The position numbers were made by a program, and so were the translations under genes. A stretch of 64,000 nt of DNA, taken from the NCBI GenBank assembly GCA_002733415.1, contig NVVR01000003.1, positions 100,103-164,102 of the forward strand, read 5' to 3'. The notes under the pieces were generated by a model. That model was not told where the DNA came from and did no database searches. It saw only the letters and a program-made list of their open reading frames with translations. This stretch comes from Kordia sp. (GTDB taxonomy: Bacteria > Bacteroidota > Bacteroidia > Flavobacteriales > Flavobacteriaceae). Below, piece by piece: positions 17,929 to 27,765 of the stretch. Within the stretch, counting starts at the first letter, position 1. Each line of letters opens with the position of its first letter.

Positions 17929-20326
17929 ATTAAGCATATTGTTTTTGTTTTTGTCATTTTCGATAATGGCACAAAATAAGGTGTCAGGAAAAGTAACGAA
18001 TCATAAAAAAAATATTGTTGCTGATGTAAGTATTTATGATAAAGCAGGTGGCCTGCTTTCGAAAACAGATGCTAAAGGGCTATATGAGTTTGAAACTAGT
18101 AAAAATACTATCACATTAGTTTTCTTTTCAGAAACTTATGCGATGACTGAAGATGTAGTAGAGGTTGTTTCTTCAACAATTTTTAATAAAACTTTACAGC
18201 CAATTGGCGGACGGTTATCCGAAGTCGAAATTAAGAACCGAAAAAAAGAAGTGTTTGCATTAAAGCATTTAAATGATGTTGAGGAAACCGCTATTTATGC
18301 AGGTAAAAAAACAGAAGTAGTATTGGTGTCAGCTTCTATGGCGGCCATTGCAACTAACAATGCGCGCCAATTGTACAGTCAAGTTGCGGGTTTAAATATA
18401 TATGAAACTGATGATGCAGGATTGCAATTGAGTATCGGAGGTAGAGGGTTGGATCCTAACCGAACAGCAAATTTTAACACCCGTCAAAATGGATATGATA
18501 TCAGTGCGGATGTATTAGGATATCCAGAAAGTTATTATACACCTGCGGCAGCTGGATTGGAAGAAATTCAAATAATTCGTGGTGCAGCATCATTACAATA
18601 CGGGACTCAGTTTGGAGGATTGATTAATTTTAAAATGAAACAACCTACTGTTGATAAAAAAATAGCTGTAGTTTCTCGTTTTACTACTGGAAGTAATAAC
18701 CTAGCTACTAACTTTACAAGCTTAAGTGGTACAGTAAATAAGTTTAGTTACTATACCTATTACAATTATAAACAAGGAGATGGATTTAGACCAAATTCAA
18801 AATTTGAGGCCAAAAATGCATTCGGACATTTTGGCTACCAATTTACACCAAAAACAAAACTAACTGCGGATATTACTTACATGAGTTATTTAGCACAACA
18901 AGCAGGAGGATTATCTGATAGTATGTTTGCTGAAAATCCATTACAAAGTAATCGATCACGTAATTGGTTTGAGGTGAATTGGTTGTTATACAATTTAAAA
19001 TTAGCGCATCAATTTTCTGATAAAACTAATTTCACGCTTAACTTTTTTGGTTTGAATGCCCAGCGTAATGCTTTAGGATACAGAACAAATAGGGTAAAAG
19101 AACCAGATGTACTTACTGCACCAAGAGATTTAATAAAAGGACATTTTAAAAACTTTGGTTTTGAAGCTCGTTTGCTACATAAATATAAATTGTTTAATAA
19201 AAAGAATGTATTTTTAATAGGCACGAAATATTATAAGGCTAGAAACACTGATTGTCAAGGACCTGGGACTATAGATTCTGACCCGAATTTTGAATTTGAT
19301 TCTACTCAATTGGATACCTATCATTCACAATCTGATTTTACATTTCCAAATCAAAATATATCAGTATTTGGTGAAAATATATTTTATGTAAATGATAGAT
19401 TGTCCATTACCCCAGGGTTTCGTTTTGAGTATATAAAAACTGAAACTGAGGGAATTTACCAGAAGATAGGACTTAATGGGGCTGGTGGTGTTTCCTTTAT
19501 AGAGACTGAAGAGGATAATAGAGTTTTGGAAAGAAATTTTGTGTTGTTAGGTTTAGGACTAAGTTATAAGCCAAATAAAATTTTAGAAGTTTATGCAAAT
19601 GCATCTCAAAATTATAGATCGGTGACTTTTTCTGATATACGAATAAACAACCCTTCATATGCTGTAGATCCTGACATTACTGATGAGAAAGGATATACGC
19701 TTGATTTAGGATTTCGAGGAAATCTTAAAAAATATGTGTCCTATGATATAGGTGTTTTTGGCTTATTTTATAATGATAGAATTGGTTTAGAACAACGTGA
19801 AGTTGAAAATTTCCAAATAAAAAACTTCAGAACCAATATTGGAGATGCACTTATATATGGTTTTGAATCATTAATTGATGTTGATTTGAAGCGTATTTTG
19901 ATTAAGAATAATAATGATATCAACTTTAATATTTTTGCTAATACTTCTGTTGTTAATTCAAAATATATTGACAACCCAGATAAAAAAGTAGAGTTTACCC
20001 CTGAATTTAATTTTAAAACAGGGGTGAAATTTGGGTATCAAAACCTAATAGGAGCAATACAATATTCGTATTTATCTAGTCAGTTTACGGATGCTTCAAA
20101 TGAACCTGAAACTGATCCTGTTAGCGGTTTATTAGGTCCTATACCAAGTTATGATGTGTTGGATATTTCATTATCGTATACCTACAAACGTTTTAAGTTG
20201 GAAACTGGATTAAATAATGTATTGGATAATAGTTATTTCACACGGAGAGCTACAGGCTATCCTGGACCAGGAATTATTCCATCATCACCTAGAAACTGGT
20301 ATGCGACAATACAGGTGAAGTTGTAA
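17909..20326 (+). CDS. TonB-dependent receptor (FecA-like) of the imelysin locus
   Basis: 805 residues: a signal peptide (LSILFLFLSFSIMAQ), a carboxypeptidase-D-like beta-sandwich (about 23-100), a plug domain (about 125-250; IIRGAASLQYGTQFGGLINF) and a 22-strand-type barrel ending with RNWYATIQVKL. The plug carries GGRGLDPNRTANFNTRQNGY, similar to FecA-type ferric-citrate receptors, but the substrate cannot be fixed from sequence. It imports an iron complex across the outer membrane using TonB-ExbBD. It starts inside the end of the HTTM gene and is followed by a terminator. Probably iron-repressed through the operator upstream of the imelysin gene. Confidence 0.93.
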   Translation: MKLKDFKLSILFLFLSFSIMAQNKVSGKVTNHKKNIVADVSIYDKAGGLLSKTDAKGLYEFETSKNTITLVFFSETYAMTEDVVEVVSSTIFNKTLQPIGGRLSEVEIKNRKKEVFALKHLNDVEETAIYAGKKTEVVLVSASMAAIATNNARQLYSQVAGLNIYETDDAGLQLSIGGRGLDPNRTANFNTRQNGYDISADVLGYPESYYTPAAAGLEEIQIIRGAASLQYGTQFGGLINFKMKQPTVDKKIAVVSRFTTGSNNLATNFTSLSGTVNKFSYYTYYNYKQGDGFRPNSKFEAKNAFGHFGYQFTPKTKLTADITYMSYLAQQAGGLSDSMFAENPLQSNRSRNWFEVNWLLYNLKLAHQFSDKTNFTLNFFGLNAQRNALGYRTNRVKEPDVLTAPRDLIKGHFKNFGFEARLLHKYKLFNKKNVFLIGTKYYKARNTDCQGPGTIDSDPNFEFDSTQLDTYHSQSDFTFPNQNISVFGENIFYVNDRLSITPGFRFEYIKTETEGIYQKIGLNGAGGVSFIETEEDNRVLERNFVLLGLGLSYKPNKILEVYANASQNYRSVTFSDIRINNPSYAVDPDITDEKGYTLDLGFRGNLKKYVSYDIGVFGLFYNDRIGLEQREVENFQIKNFRTNIGDALIYGFESLIDVDLKRILIKNNNDINFNIFANTSVVNSKYIDNPDKKVEFTPEFNFKTGVKFGYQNLIGAIQYSYLSSQFTDASNEPETDPVSGLLGPIPSYDVLDISLSYTYKRFKLETGLNNVLDNSYFTRRATGYPGPGIIPSSPRNWYATIQVKL

Positions 20327-20350
20327 TAAACGAAAATATTATTTTTATGA

Positions 20351-20377
20351 AGGCTGTCTGAAAGGACGGCTTTTTTT
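20351..20377 (+). terminator. Terminator of the imelysin-receptor operon
   Basis: A short GC-rich stem with one G-T pair (GCTGTC with GGACGGC) followed by seven T, 25 bases after the receptor stop codon. Confidence 0.8.
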
Positions 20378-20642
20378 ATTGCTACTTGGGGGTAATACCT
20401 AATAGTTCTTTCTCGTTAATTAATACATGTTTGATGGATTCACCAATTAATTTTAATTGAATTAATATATTACATTCATTATCCTTTTCGACTAGTATTT
20501 TATACTTGCTCTATCAATCAATTATTTTTCTTATTACTAATGTTTAATTTTTAATGATTTAGTAATGTGGTATATATTGGTTTGATAAATTCTTGCGTCT
20601 TTTTTATTCCTAAACTCGTCATTTTATAGCTCCATTGTATTC

Positions 20643-20650
20643 TATTTTTG
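20643..20650 (+). promoter_or_regulatory. -7 box of the siderophore operon promoter
   Basis: TATTTTTG matches TAnnTTTG and lies 36 bases before the decarboxylase start, just before the operator. The ~250 bases between the preceding terminator and this box show no gene. Confidence 0.55.
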
Positions 20651-20659
20651 TTTTAATAT

Positions 20660-20682
20660 TTATTTAGAATGAATAAAAATAA
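20660..20682 (+). promoter_or_regulatory. Putative iron-responsive operator, copy 3 (siderophore operon)
   Basis: TTATTTAGA, 8 bases, AAATAA: the full 23-bp motif, ending 3 bases before the start codon at 20686. It lies over the expected transcription start and early leader, fitting repression by a Fur-like protein under iron-replete conditions. Confidence 0.65.
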
Positions 20683-20685
20683 GAA

Positions 20686-22188
20686 ATGAATTTAGAATCC
20701 CATTTATTAGAGAAAGAAACAAATGTCAACCAATTACTTAACAATAAAAATAAGGAGTTATATAAAGAGAACATATCAAGTACAGTAGAATATATTTTAG
20801 ATTTTTTAAATAATGATAATTTCTATAGTGGAATATCCGTATCAGAATTAAAAGAAAAATTTTCATCTAAAAATAAAACTGTATCAAATGTGATGAGTAT
20901 GGATGAGGCTTTAATAGAGCTTAAAGAAATTTTTCTTGATCATGCAATCGCATTTAATAATCCATCATATGTAGCGCATTTAAATTGCCCTGTTACAATT
21001 TCTTCTTTAGTTGGAGACCTCATTGCAAGTGCTGTAAATACCGCTGTTGAAACATGGGATCAAAGTACCTCAGCAACTTTAATAGAACAATATATAATTG
21101 ATTGGATTACTGAGCGCATGAAATTGCCATCAAATGCTGATGGGGTATTTACAAGTGGTGGTACACAATCCAATTTCATGGGGTTACTGTTAGCGCGTGA
21201 TCATTATGCTTTTAAGTATTTTGGTATAAATATTAAAGAAAAAGGTTGGGATCCTGTAATTAGTAAGTTCCGGTTTTTTTGCTCTGAGAAAGCACATTTT
21301 AGTATAAAAAAAAATGCGGCATTACTAGGAATGGGCTATGATGCTGTAGTATCAGTTGCTACAAATGATAAGTTTGAAATGGATTCCAATGAATTGGTTT
21401 TAGCGATTGAAAAGGAAAAACAAAATGGAAATATTCCAATAGGAGTAGTGGCAACAACTGGAACTACTGATTATGGAAGTTTTGATCCAGTTTTATCAAT
21501 AAGTAAAATTGCTAAGCAAGATAATATGTGGTTGCATGTAGATGGGGCTTATGGTGGTTGCTTTGTATTATCTGAATTACATAAGGCGTTATTTAACGGA
21601 GTTCAATATGCAGATTCTATTACAATAGATTTTCATAAATCATTATTTCAACCAGTATGTTCAAGTGCCTTTTTGGTAGCCGATAAGTTAAATTTTAGGT
21701 ATGTTTCTCATTATGCGGATTATTTAAACCCAATAGAAACAAAAGATAGTGAACAGGTAAATTTAATTACAAAATCAATTCAAACCACGAGACGGTTTGA
21801 TGCGCTCAAATTATGGTTTACTCTAAAAGTAACTGGAGAGAAAAATCTAGCAGGTTATTTAGAAACGGTACATAAACTAGCCGTTGATACATATGAATTA
21901 TTAAATGATGATTCAAATTTTGAAACCCTCCATTCTCCTACATTGAGTACAGTTGTTTTTAGGTATAAGGCAAAAGGTATAGAAGTAGATAGTATTAATA
22001 ATATGGTTAACATATATGTTAAAAATAGTTTGTTTAAAGAAGGGAAGGCTTCTGTTGCATCAACAAAACATAATAACAAAACATATTTGAAATTCACTTT
22101 ATTAAATCCTAATGTTACTTTAAGTGATATGGAGAATGTAGTGAATATGATAAAAGAAAAAGCAGCTAATTACAATAAAAACAATTAA
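20686..22188 (+). CDS. PLP-dependent amino-acid decarboxylase (siderophore diamine synthesis)
   Basis: 500 residues of the group II PLP decarboxylase family. Visible are GVFTSGGTQSNFMGLLLARD, SEKAHFS (His204, stacks on PLP), HVDGAYGG (Asp286) and SITIDFHKSLFQP (Lys318, the PLP Schiff-base lysine). First gene of the siderophore operon. In bisucaberin, desferrioxamine and putrebactin pathways the matching step is lysine or ornithine to cadaverine or putrescine, followed by N-hydroxylation. It also resembles diaminobutyrate decarboxylases, so lysine, ornithine or diaminobutyrate all remain possible; lysine (giving cadaverine) is the most likely by analogy with bisucaberin, reported from Tenacibaculum (recollection). 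It is 3 bases upstream of the hydroxylase gene. Confidence 0.92.
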   Translation: MNLESHLLEKETNVNQLLNNKNKELYKENISSTVEYILDFLNNDNFYSGISVSELKEKFSSKNKTVSNVMSMDEALIELKEIFLDHAIAFNNPSYVAHLNCPVTISSLVGDLIASAVNTAVETWDQSTSATLIEQYIIDWITERMKLPSNADGVFTSGGTQSNFMGLLLARDHYAFKYFGINIKEKGWDPVISKFRFFCSEKAHFSIKKNAALLGMGYDAVVSVATNDKFEMDSNELVLAIEKEKQNGNIPIGVVATTGTTDYGSFDPVLSISKIAKQDNMWLHVDGAYGGCFVLSELHKALFNGVQYADSITIDFHKSLFQPVCSSAFLVADKLNFRYVSHYADYLNPIETKDSEQVNLITKSIQTTRRFDALKLWFTLKVTGEKNLAGYLETVHKLAVDTYELLNDDSNFETLHSPTLSTVVFRYKAKGIEVDSINNMVNIYVKNSLFKEGKASVASTKHNNKTYLKFTLLNPNVTLSDMENVVNMIKEKAANYNKNN

Positions 22189-22191
22189 ACG

Positions 22192-23526
22192 ATGAGTGAA
22201 ATATTAGATTTTATAGGAGTAGGTGTAGGTCCATTTAATTTGAGTTTGGCATGTTTAACGAAGCCTTTAAATGAGTTAAATGGTATTTTCTTTGATAAAA
22301 AAGAAAAGTTTAATTGGCACCCTGGAATGTTGTTGCAAGACGCGACTTTACAAGTCCCTTTTATGGCAGATTTAGTGAGTTTAGCAGATCCAACAAGTCC
22401 ATTGAGTTTTTTAAATTACTTAAAACAAAATGGAAAAATATATTCATTTTATATTCGAGAAAATTTTTATGTATTAAGAAATGAGTATAATCAATACTGC
22501 CAATGGGCTATTAAGCAATTGGATAATATACAATTTAATATCGAAGTACTTCAAGTCTATTATAATGCAGATGAAAGTTGTTATCATGTAACAACAATTT
22601 CTGCAATTACCGATGAAGTAATAACGTATCAAGCTCGAAAATTAATTTTAGGAACAGGTACAGTCCCATATATTCCAGATAATTGTAAACACTTAAAAAA
22701 TGATATAACACACTCTTCAAACTACATAAACAACAAGAAAACTTTACAAAGAAAAGAAAGTATTACGATTGTTGGGAGTGGACAGAGCGCAGCAGAAATT
22801 TTTTACGACCTGTTACAAGATATTGATACTTTTGATTATGAACTAAATTGGATAACTCGATCACCTCGTTATTTCCCTCTTGAATATACTAAGTTAACTT
22901 TGGAAATGACTTCACCAGAGTATGTTGATTATTTTTATAATTTACCTCAGTATAAGCGTGATATTTTAATAAAAAAGCAAAAACATTTATATAAAGGAAT
23001 AAATGAGAGCTTGATTAATGATATCTATGATTTATTGTATACGAAGAAAATAACTCACCCAGATATGAAGGTGAATTTGCGAACTAATTCTGCTTTAGAA
23101 AAAGTAAGCGTTGATAAAGCTACTAAGGAGTTTCAATTAACATTCTACCAACAAGAACAAGACAAATATTATTTAAAAAAGACTAATGGGTTAATCTTAT
23201 CTACTGGATATTGCTACCAAGCACCAAATTTTATTGAAGGAATTAAGGAGCGAATAAAATGGGATAATAAAGGACGTTATAATGTAAACAGAAATTATAC
23301 GATAGATCATAACGAATCAGAAATATTCATTCAAAATGCCGAATTGCACACACACGGATTTGTGAGCCCTGATTTAGGTATGGTGTGTTATAAAAATGCT
23401 CAAATAGTAAAATACTTAACTGGAAAAGAATACTATCCTATTGAAAAAAATATTGCTTTCCAACAGTTTGAAGTGTGTAAAGAGGAAGAGTTAATGGAGC
23501 AAAAACAATTTTTAGAACTTTTATAA
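22192..23526 (+). CDS. Lysine/ornithine (diamine) N-monooxygenase
   Basis: 444 residues of the IucD/PvdA/DesB flavoprotein family: N-terminal FAD motif GVGVGPFNLSLAC, VPFMADLVSLADPTSPLSF (family signature), NADPH-binding IVGSGQSAAEIFYDL and C-terminal LILSTGYCYQAP. It uses FAD, NADPH and O2 to hydroxylate a terminal amine, here probably the diamine made by the upstream decarboxylase, producing the N-hydroxy group that becomes the hydroxamate iron ligand. It is 3 bases after the decarboxylase, and its stop overlaps the start of the MFS gene. Cytoplasmic. Confidence 0.93.
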   Translation: MSEILDFIGVGVGPFNLSLACLTKPLNELNGIFFDKKEKFNWHPGMLLQDATLQVPFMADLVSLADPTSPLSFLNYLKQNGKIYSFYIRENFYVLRNEYNQYCQWAIKQLDNIQFNIEVLQVYYNADESCYHVTTISAITDEVITYQARKLILGTGTVPYIPDNCKHLKNDITHSSNYINNKKTLQRKESITIVGSGQSAAEIFYDLLQDIDTFDYELNWITRSPRYFPLEYTKLTLEMTSPEYVDYFYNLPQYKRDILIKKQKHLYKGINESLINDIYDLLYTKKITHPDMKVNLRTNSALEKVSVDKATKEFQLTFYQQEQDKYYLKKTNGLILSTGYCYQAPNFIEGIKERIKWDNKGRYNVNRNYTIDHNESEIFIQNAELHTHGFVSPDLGMVCYKNAQIVKYLTGKEYYPIEKNIAFQQFEVCKEEELMEQKQFLELL

Positions 23527-24698
23527 TGGGGATACGTTTTTATTTAATTTTAATGACATTAGTTGCAGTAGTAAGTGATTATTTGTTGCATCCTTTTTAC
23601 CCTCAGTTTTTTAAAGCACGGTTTGGAGTGTCAGATCCTAAAATAGTTGGGTATTATTTTGCTGCTATATGCTTCATGGTAATGATATCATTCCCATTTT
23701 GGGCCTATGTTTCTAAAAAAGTATCCGAATTGAAAATTTTAATAGGCACCCAATTAATTGCAGGAATATTAGCCTTATGCTGTTTTTGGACAAACTCTTA
23801 TCTTAATTTTTGGATATTATCCTTAGTAATGGTGCTTTTTAAAGCAAGTTATTTACTAGTGTATCCGTATATCTTAAAAATTGTAAAAAAAGAGGAGCAT
23901 ACACAAACAATAGGGGTGTTATCAGTAGTGGTGCATTTAGGAGGTGTATTAGGAGCTGTTTTAGGAGGGCTCGTTATTGATTTTATCCATACTAGTTATA
24001 TATTTTTAATTATGGCAGCAGGTGATTTTATTCAAATGTTTATGAGTATGTACTTGCTAAAAGGTAAGAAATATAAAACGCCCCATGTTGTAGAAAATCA
24101 TTCAGTAGTAAAAAATCATAGGGCATCTAAGCTATTTATTGTTAAAATAGGACTGATTACGCTCATCTTATATTTTAGTGATTTTTTAATCAGACCATTC
24201 TTTTCAAAGTATTGGGAAGTCATCTCTATTTATAATAGCAAATTTATAACAGGCTTAGTGTATGCAATACCTGCAGTAGTTGCTTTACTAGCATTATGGT
24301 TTAGTAATAAAGGAAAAAGTCAATCTTTTAATGGTGTAATTCCTTGTTTACTAATAGGTATTGTAGGTTTATTGTTACAAGGTTCGCAATTAGATAGTGT
24401 TGTAATTGGAGGAAGAATAATATACGGATGGGCAGTATTTAAAGGAGTTGTTTTGTTTGATACTTTACTTTTTGAATTAAGTACTCCTGAATCCTATGCA
24501 ACGGATTATAGTAAAGTTCACTTTTTTCAAAATCTAGGAGTATTACTGGCTTCTTTTTCTGTAGGGATATTGGTAGACTATCAAGGGTTGTATATACCAT
24601 TTACTATTGCCGGTATAGGTTTCTTTATAACACTTATTTGTTATGTTTTTCTTTTTAAAGTAAAGCCCTCAAGCATATTTAAAGTAGCTACTAACTAA
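23526..24698 (+). CDS. MFS transporter, probable siderophore exporter
   Basis: 390 residues with about 12 hydrophobic segments and MFS-type repeats (LGAVLGGLVIDFIHTSYIFL; SVGILVDYQGLYIPF). It shares a base with the hydroxylase gene and lies inside the biosynthetic operon, the usual place of an exporter such as AlcS or the putrebactin-type MFS. Export of the finished siderophore across the inner membrane is the natural role; import of an iron complex cannot be excluded from sequence. The family is clear, the substrate is inference. Confidence 0.82.
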   Translation: MGIRFYLILMTLVAVVSDYLLHPFYPQFFKARFGVSDPKIVGYYFAAICFMVMISFPFWAYVSKKVSELKILIGTQLIAGILALCCFWTNSYLNFWILSLVMVLFKASYLLVYPYILKIVKKEEHTQTIGVLSVVVHLGGVLGAVLGGLVIDFIHTSYIFLIMAAGDFIQMFMSMYLLKGKKYKTPHVVENHSVVKNHRASKLFIVKIGLITLILYFSDFLIRPFFSKYWEVISIYNSKFITGLVYAIPAVVALLALWFSNKGKSQSFNGVIPCLLIGIVGLLLQGSQLDSVVIGGRIIYGWAVFKGVVLFDTLLFELSTPESYATDYSKVHFFQNLGVLLASFSVGILVDYQGLYIPFTIAGIGFFITLICYVFLFKVKPSSIFKVATN

Positions 24699-24717
24699 TG
24701 TATAAAATATATAGACT

Positions 24718-27153
24718 ATGCAATTAGAAAGGATAAAGAATAACGAGTCTCTTTTTACAGTTAGCTATAAGGGATTTGGTGCTATACTATTTAAACCTTT
24801 AGAGGTATTGACGGATAGTACTATTATTCATAATTGGGTAACCAAAGAGTATGCTTATTTCTGGGGTATGCAAGAGAGTAATATTGAAGATGTTCAAAAG
24901 GAATATAAAGAACTATTAAACAGAGAAGCTTATGATATTTTTATTGGGGTTTTTAATGATGAACCTATTTTTTTATTAGAGTGTTATCACCCTTTAAAAG
25001 ACGAAATAGCGAATCATTATAATGCTAAGGCATCTGATTATGGTGTGCATATAATTGTGGCACCTCCAAGTGGTAAAGTGGTTCATAATTTTACGTGGTA
25101 TATTTTTAAAGCAATAACAGACTTTGTATTTAAAAATATTGATATAGAACGCATTTTGGTAGAACCAGATATTAGAAATAAAAAAATGTTTTCCATATGC
25201 CAACGTATAGGTTTTGTTTTAGACAAAGTAATAGAACTTCCTCATAAAACAGCTCAGTTAGCATTCTTAAATAGAACAACTTATTTAGAACAAAAACACG
25301 ATTTAAAAATTCAAAAAAGATCAGTCATGAATACTATAGATAATACAGTAACACCGCAACAATCAATTGCGCATATAACACCAGAAGTATGGAAGAAAGT
25401 AAATGTATTACTTATTAAAAAATCAATATGTGAATTTTATCATGAATTATTAATAGAGATAGAAAGTATTAAAAGTAATGAAAATGGATGGAATGTGTAT
25501 GTGTTAAAAACAACTGATAATGAGGAATATTATCAGTTTGAAGCAAAACTATTAGCATTAAATCATTTATATATTAAAACAGCATCTATTCAGAAAAAGA
25601 GGAATGATGATTTAATCGAATTAGATGCAATTAATTTTATTAAAGAATTTAAGGATCAACTTGGTATTAGTTCAGAAATGATGCCAATGTACTTAGAAGA
25701 AATTATAAGTACATTGTATGGAAGTGCATATAAATTAACAAAAGGGAATTTAATTTCAAAAGAATTAGCACAGGCAAATTTTCAAATAATAGAGCAATCC
25801 ATGACTGAAGGACATCCTGGGTTTGTAGCTAATAATGGTCGAATTGGATTTAATAGTAGTGAATACAGATCATATGCTCCAGAGGTAGGGAATTCGTTTT
25901 CAATAATGTGGCTAGCAGGCCATAAAAGTGTAACAGTTTATTCAGGGATAGCAGAATTAAGCTATGAAGTACTTATTAATCAAGAGCTAGATAAAGCTAC
26001 TATAGATTCATTTAATGCGATTTTAGAAGATAAAGGACTAAATATAGATGATTACTATTTTATACCCGTACACCCTTGGCAATGGTATAATAAATTAGCG
26101 ACAATTTTTATTCCAGAAATAGCACAAGGACGATTAGTTTGTTTAGGGTATGGCCAAGATCAATATTTAGCGCAACAGTCTATTCGAACATTATTTAATA
26201 TATCTAATCCTAAAAAGCACTATGTAAAGTCTTCATTATCTATTTTAAATATGGGCTTTATGAGAGGGCTTCCTCTATATTATTTAGGAACAGCTCCTAA
26301 GATGGCAGTTTGGCTAGAAGAGTTATTGTACAAAGATCCATTTATAAAGAAAACAGGCTTTAAAATGTTAGGTGAAATAGCGTCGGTAAGTTATGTAAAC
26401 TCTTATTACGAAGAGTTTGGAGTGCACAATGATTACAATAAAATGTTGGCGTCATTATGGAGAGAAAGTCCTTATGCTTTTGTAAATGAGAAACAAGAAC
26501 CTATGACTATGGCCGCTTTTTTGCATATTGATCAGCATAATAATGCATTGTTACCAGAAATTATTAAAGCTTCTGGATTAACGATTGACATATGGTTGCA
26601 GTATTATTTCGATGCTTACTTAAGTCCTTTATTACATTGTTTTTATCATTATGATTTAGTTTTTATGCCTCATGGAGAAAATATCATCATGGTATTGGAG
26701 AATCATATTCCTAAAAGTATTTTATTAAAAGATATAACAGAGGAGGCTGTTATACTTAGTCCGGATGTGAAGTTACCTGAACATCTAAAGCGTATGTATG
26801 CCTCTGTTCCAGAAGACGTGAAGTTATTGTCCATTTTCACGGACATATTTGATGGCTTCTTTCGATTTATGGTGCATATACTAGAAGAGCATATGCACTA
26901 TCCTGAACAGCGCTTTTGGAAATTAGTTGCCGAAAATATTTTAGCCTACCAAAGTGCGTATCCACAACATAAAGATAAGTATGTAACATACGATCTATTT
27001 GCATCAGATTTTCAATTATCCTGCTTAAATAGGTTGCAACTCAATAACAATAAGCAAATGATTGATTTGGATGATCCTGTAGCATTGTTACAATTTGCAG
27101 GTAGATTAGTAAACCCTATAGCTGTTTTTAAAAAGCAAATATTTACTGTTTAA
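24718..27153 (+). CDS. Acyltransferase-NIS synthetase fusion (siderophore assembly)
   Basis: 811 residues: an N-terminal IucB-type GNAT acyltransferase (about 20-200; FTWYIFKAITDFVFKNID, RILVEPDIRNKKMF) joined to an IucA/IucC NIS synthetase (about 215-811). The synthetase shows EGHPGFVANNGRIGFN, FIPVHPWQWYNKLA, QQSIRTLFNISNPKKHYVK and FMPHGENIIMVLENH, the ATP- and acid-binding motifs of the DesD-like branch. The fusion should acylate the N-hydroxydiamine and then join units by ATP-dependent amide formation. A fused layout is known from PubC/BibC-type enzymes (recollection). Both halves are paralogous to the separate GNAT (27166) and synthetase (27766) that follow, so the operon holds two acylation-condensation sets. 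Confidence 0.92.
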   Translation: MQLERIKNNESLFTVSYKGFGAILFKPLEVLTDSTIIHNWVTKEYAYFWGMQESNIEDVQKEYKELLNREAYDIFIGVFNDEPIFLLECYHPLKDEIANHYNAKASDYGVHIIVAPPSGKVVHNFTWYIFKAITDFVFKNIDIERILVEPDIRNKKMFSICQRIGFVLDKVIELPHKTAQLAFLNRTTYLEQKHDLKIQKRSVMNTIDNTVTPQQSIAHITPEVWKKVNVLLIKKSICEFYHELLIEIESIKSNENGWNVYVLKTTDNEEYYQFEAKLLALNHLYIKTASIQKKRNDDLIELDAINFIKEFKDQLGISSEMMPMYLEEIISTLYGSAYKLTKGNLISKELAQANFQIIEQSMTEGHPGFVANNGRIGFNSSEYRSYAPEVGNSFSIMWLAGHKSVTVYSGIAELSYEVLINQELDKATIDSFNAILEDKGLNIDDYYFIPVHPWQWYNKLATIFIPEIAQGRLVCLGYGQDQYLAQQSIRTLFNISNPKKHYVKSSLSILNMGFMRGLPLYYLGTAPKMAVWLEELLYKDPFIKKTGFKMLGEIASVSYVNSYYEEFGVHNDYNKMLASLWRESPYAFVNEKQEPMTMAAFLHIDQHNNALLPEIIKASGLTIDIWLQYYFDAYLSPLLHCFYHYDLVFMPHGENIIMVLENHIPKSILLKDITEEAVILSPDVKLPEHLKRMYASVPEDVKLLSIFTDIFDGFFRFMVHILEEHMHYPEQRFWKLVAENILAYQSAYPQHKDKYVTYDLFASDFQLSCLNRLQLNNNKQMIDLDDPVALLQFAGRLVNPIAVFKKQIFTV

Positions 27154-27165
27154 TCTATTGTACTA

Positions 27166-27753
27166 ATGTTATATAATAACCAAGAATCTACCGTTTTGCA
27201 TCTGTTTCAAAAGGAAACAGAAATAGGAACTTTATTTATATACCCCATAAAGCTTCCTGAAGATGCTGTTACAATCCATGAATGGGTTAACCAGCCATAT
27301 GCAAAGTTTTGGGATATGGAAAACACAAAATTAAATAAGGTTTTTGATGCTTATCAAAAAATTATAGAGGATAAACATCATAATGCCTACTTAGGGGTTT
27401 TAAATAATCAGCCAATTTTTCTATGTGAAAGTTATTCAGCTTTACATGATGATATAGCTGATTTTTATGATGCAAAAGATACTGATTTAGGAATGCATAT
27501 TTTGGTAGGTCTTGCACAAAAAAGAATACCAAATTTCACATGGAATATATTCTGTTTTGTAATGGATTTCTTCTTTGATTATCTAAATGCAGAACGGGTA
27601 GTAGTTGAACCAGATGTTAATAATGATAAAATTCATGTGTTGAATAAAAAAGCAGGGTTCAATTATTTAAGAGTAGTGCAATTGGCTAATAAAAAAGCAC
27701 ACATAGCACTTAATACAAAAGAAAGTTATTTAAAAGCCATAGCAACTTTATAA
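27166..27753 (+). CDS. IucB/DesC-type GNAT acyltransferase (siderophore)
   Basis: 195 residues of the siderophore GNAT family: TIHEWVNQPYAKFWDM, DLGMHILVGLAQKRIPNFTW, RVVVEPDVNNDKIHVLNKKA. It transfers an acyl group (acetyl, succinyl or other) from CoA to an N-hydroxyamine to form the hydroxamate. It is clearly a paralogue of the N-terminal domain of the fusion protein just upstream (same TIH.WV, FTW.IF and VVEPD landmarks). The stand-alone form is 12 bases after the fusion gene and 12 before the second synthetase. The acyl donor is unresolved. Confidence 0.9.
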   Translation: MLYNNQESTVLHLFQKETEIGTLFIYPIKLPEDAVTIHEWVNQPYAKFWDMENTKLNKVFDAYQKIIEDKHHNAYLGVLNNQPIFLCESYSALHDDIADFYDAKDTDLGMHILVGLAQKRIPNFTWNIFCFVMDFFFDYLNAERVVVEPDVNNDKIHVLNKKAGFNYLRVVQLANKKAHIALNTKESYLKAIATL

Positions 27754-27765
27754 AAGTTATATCAA

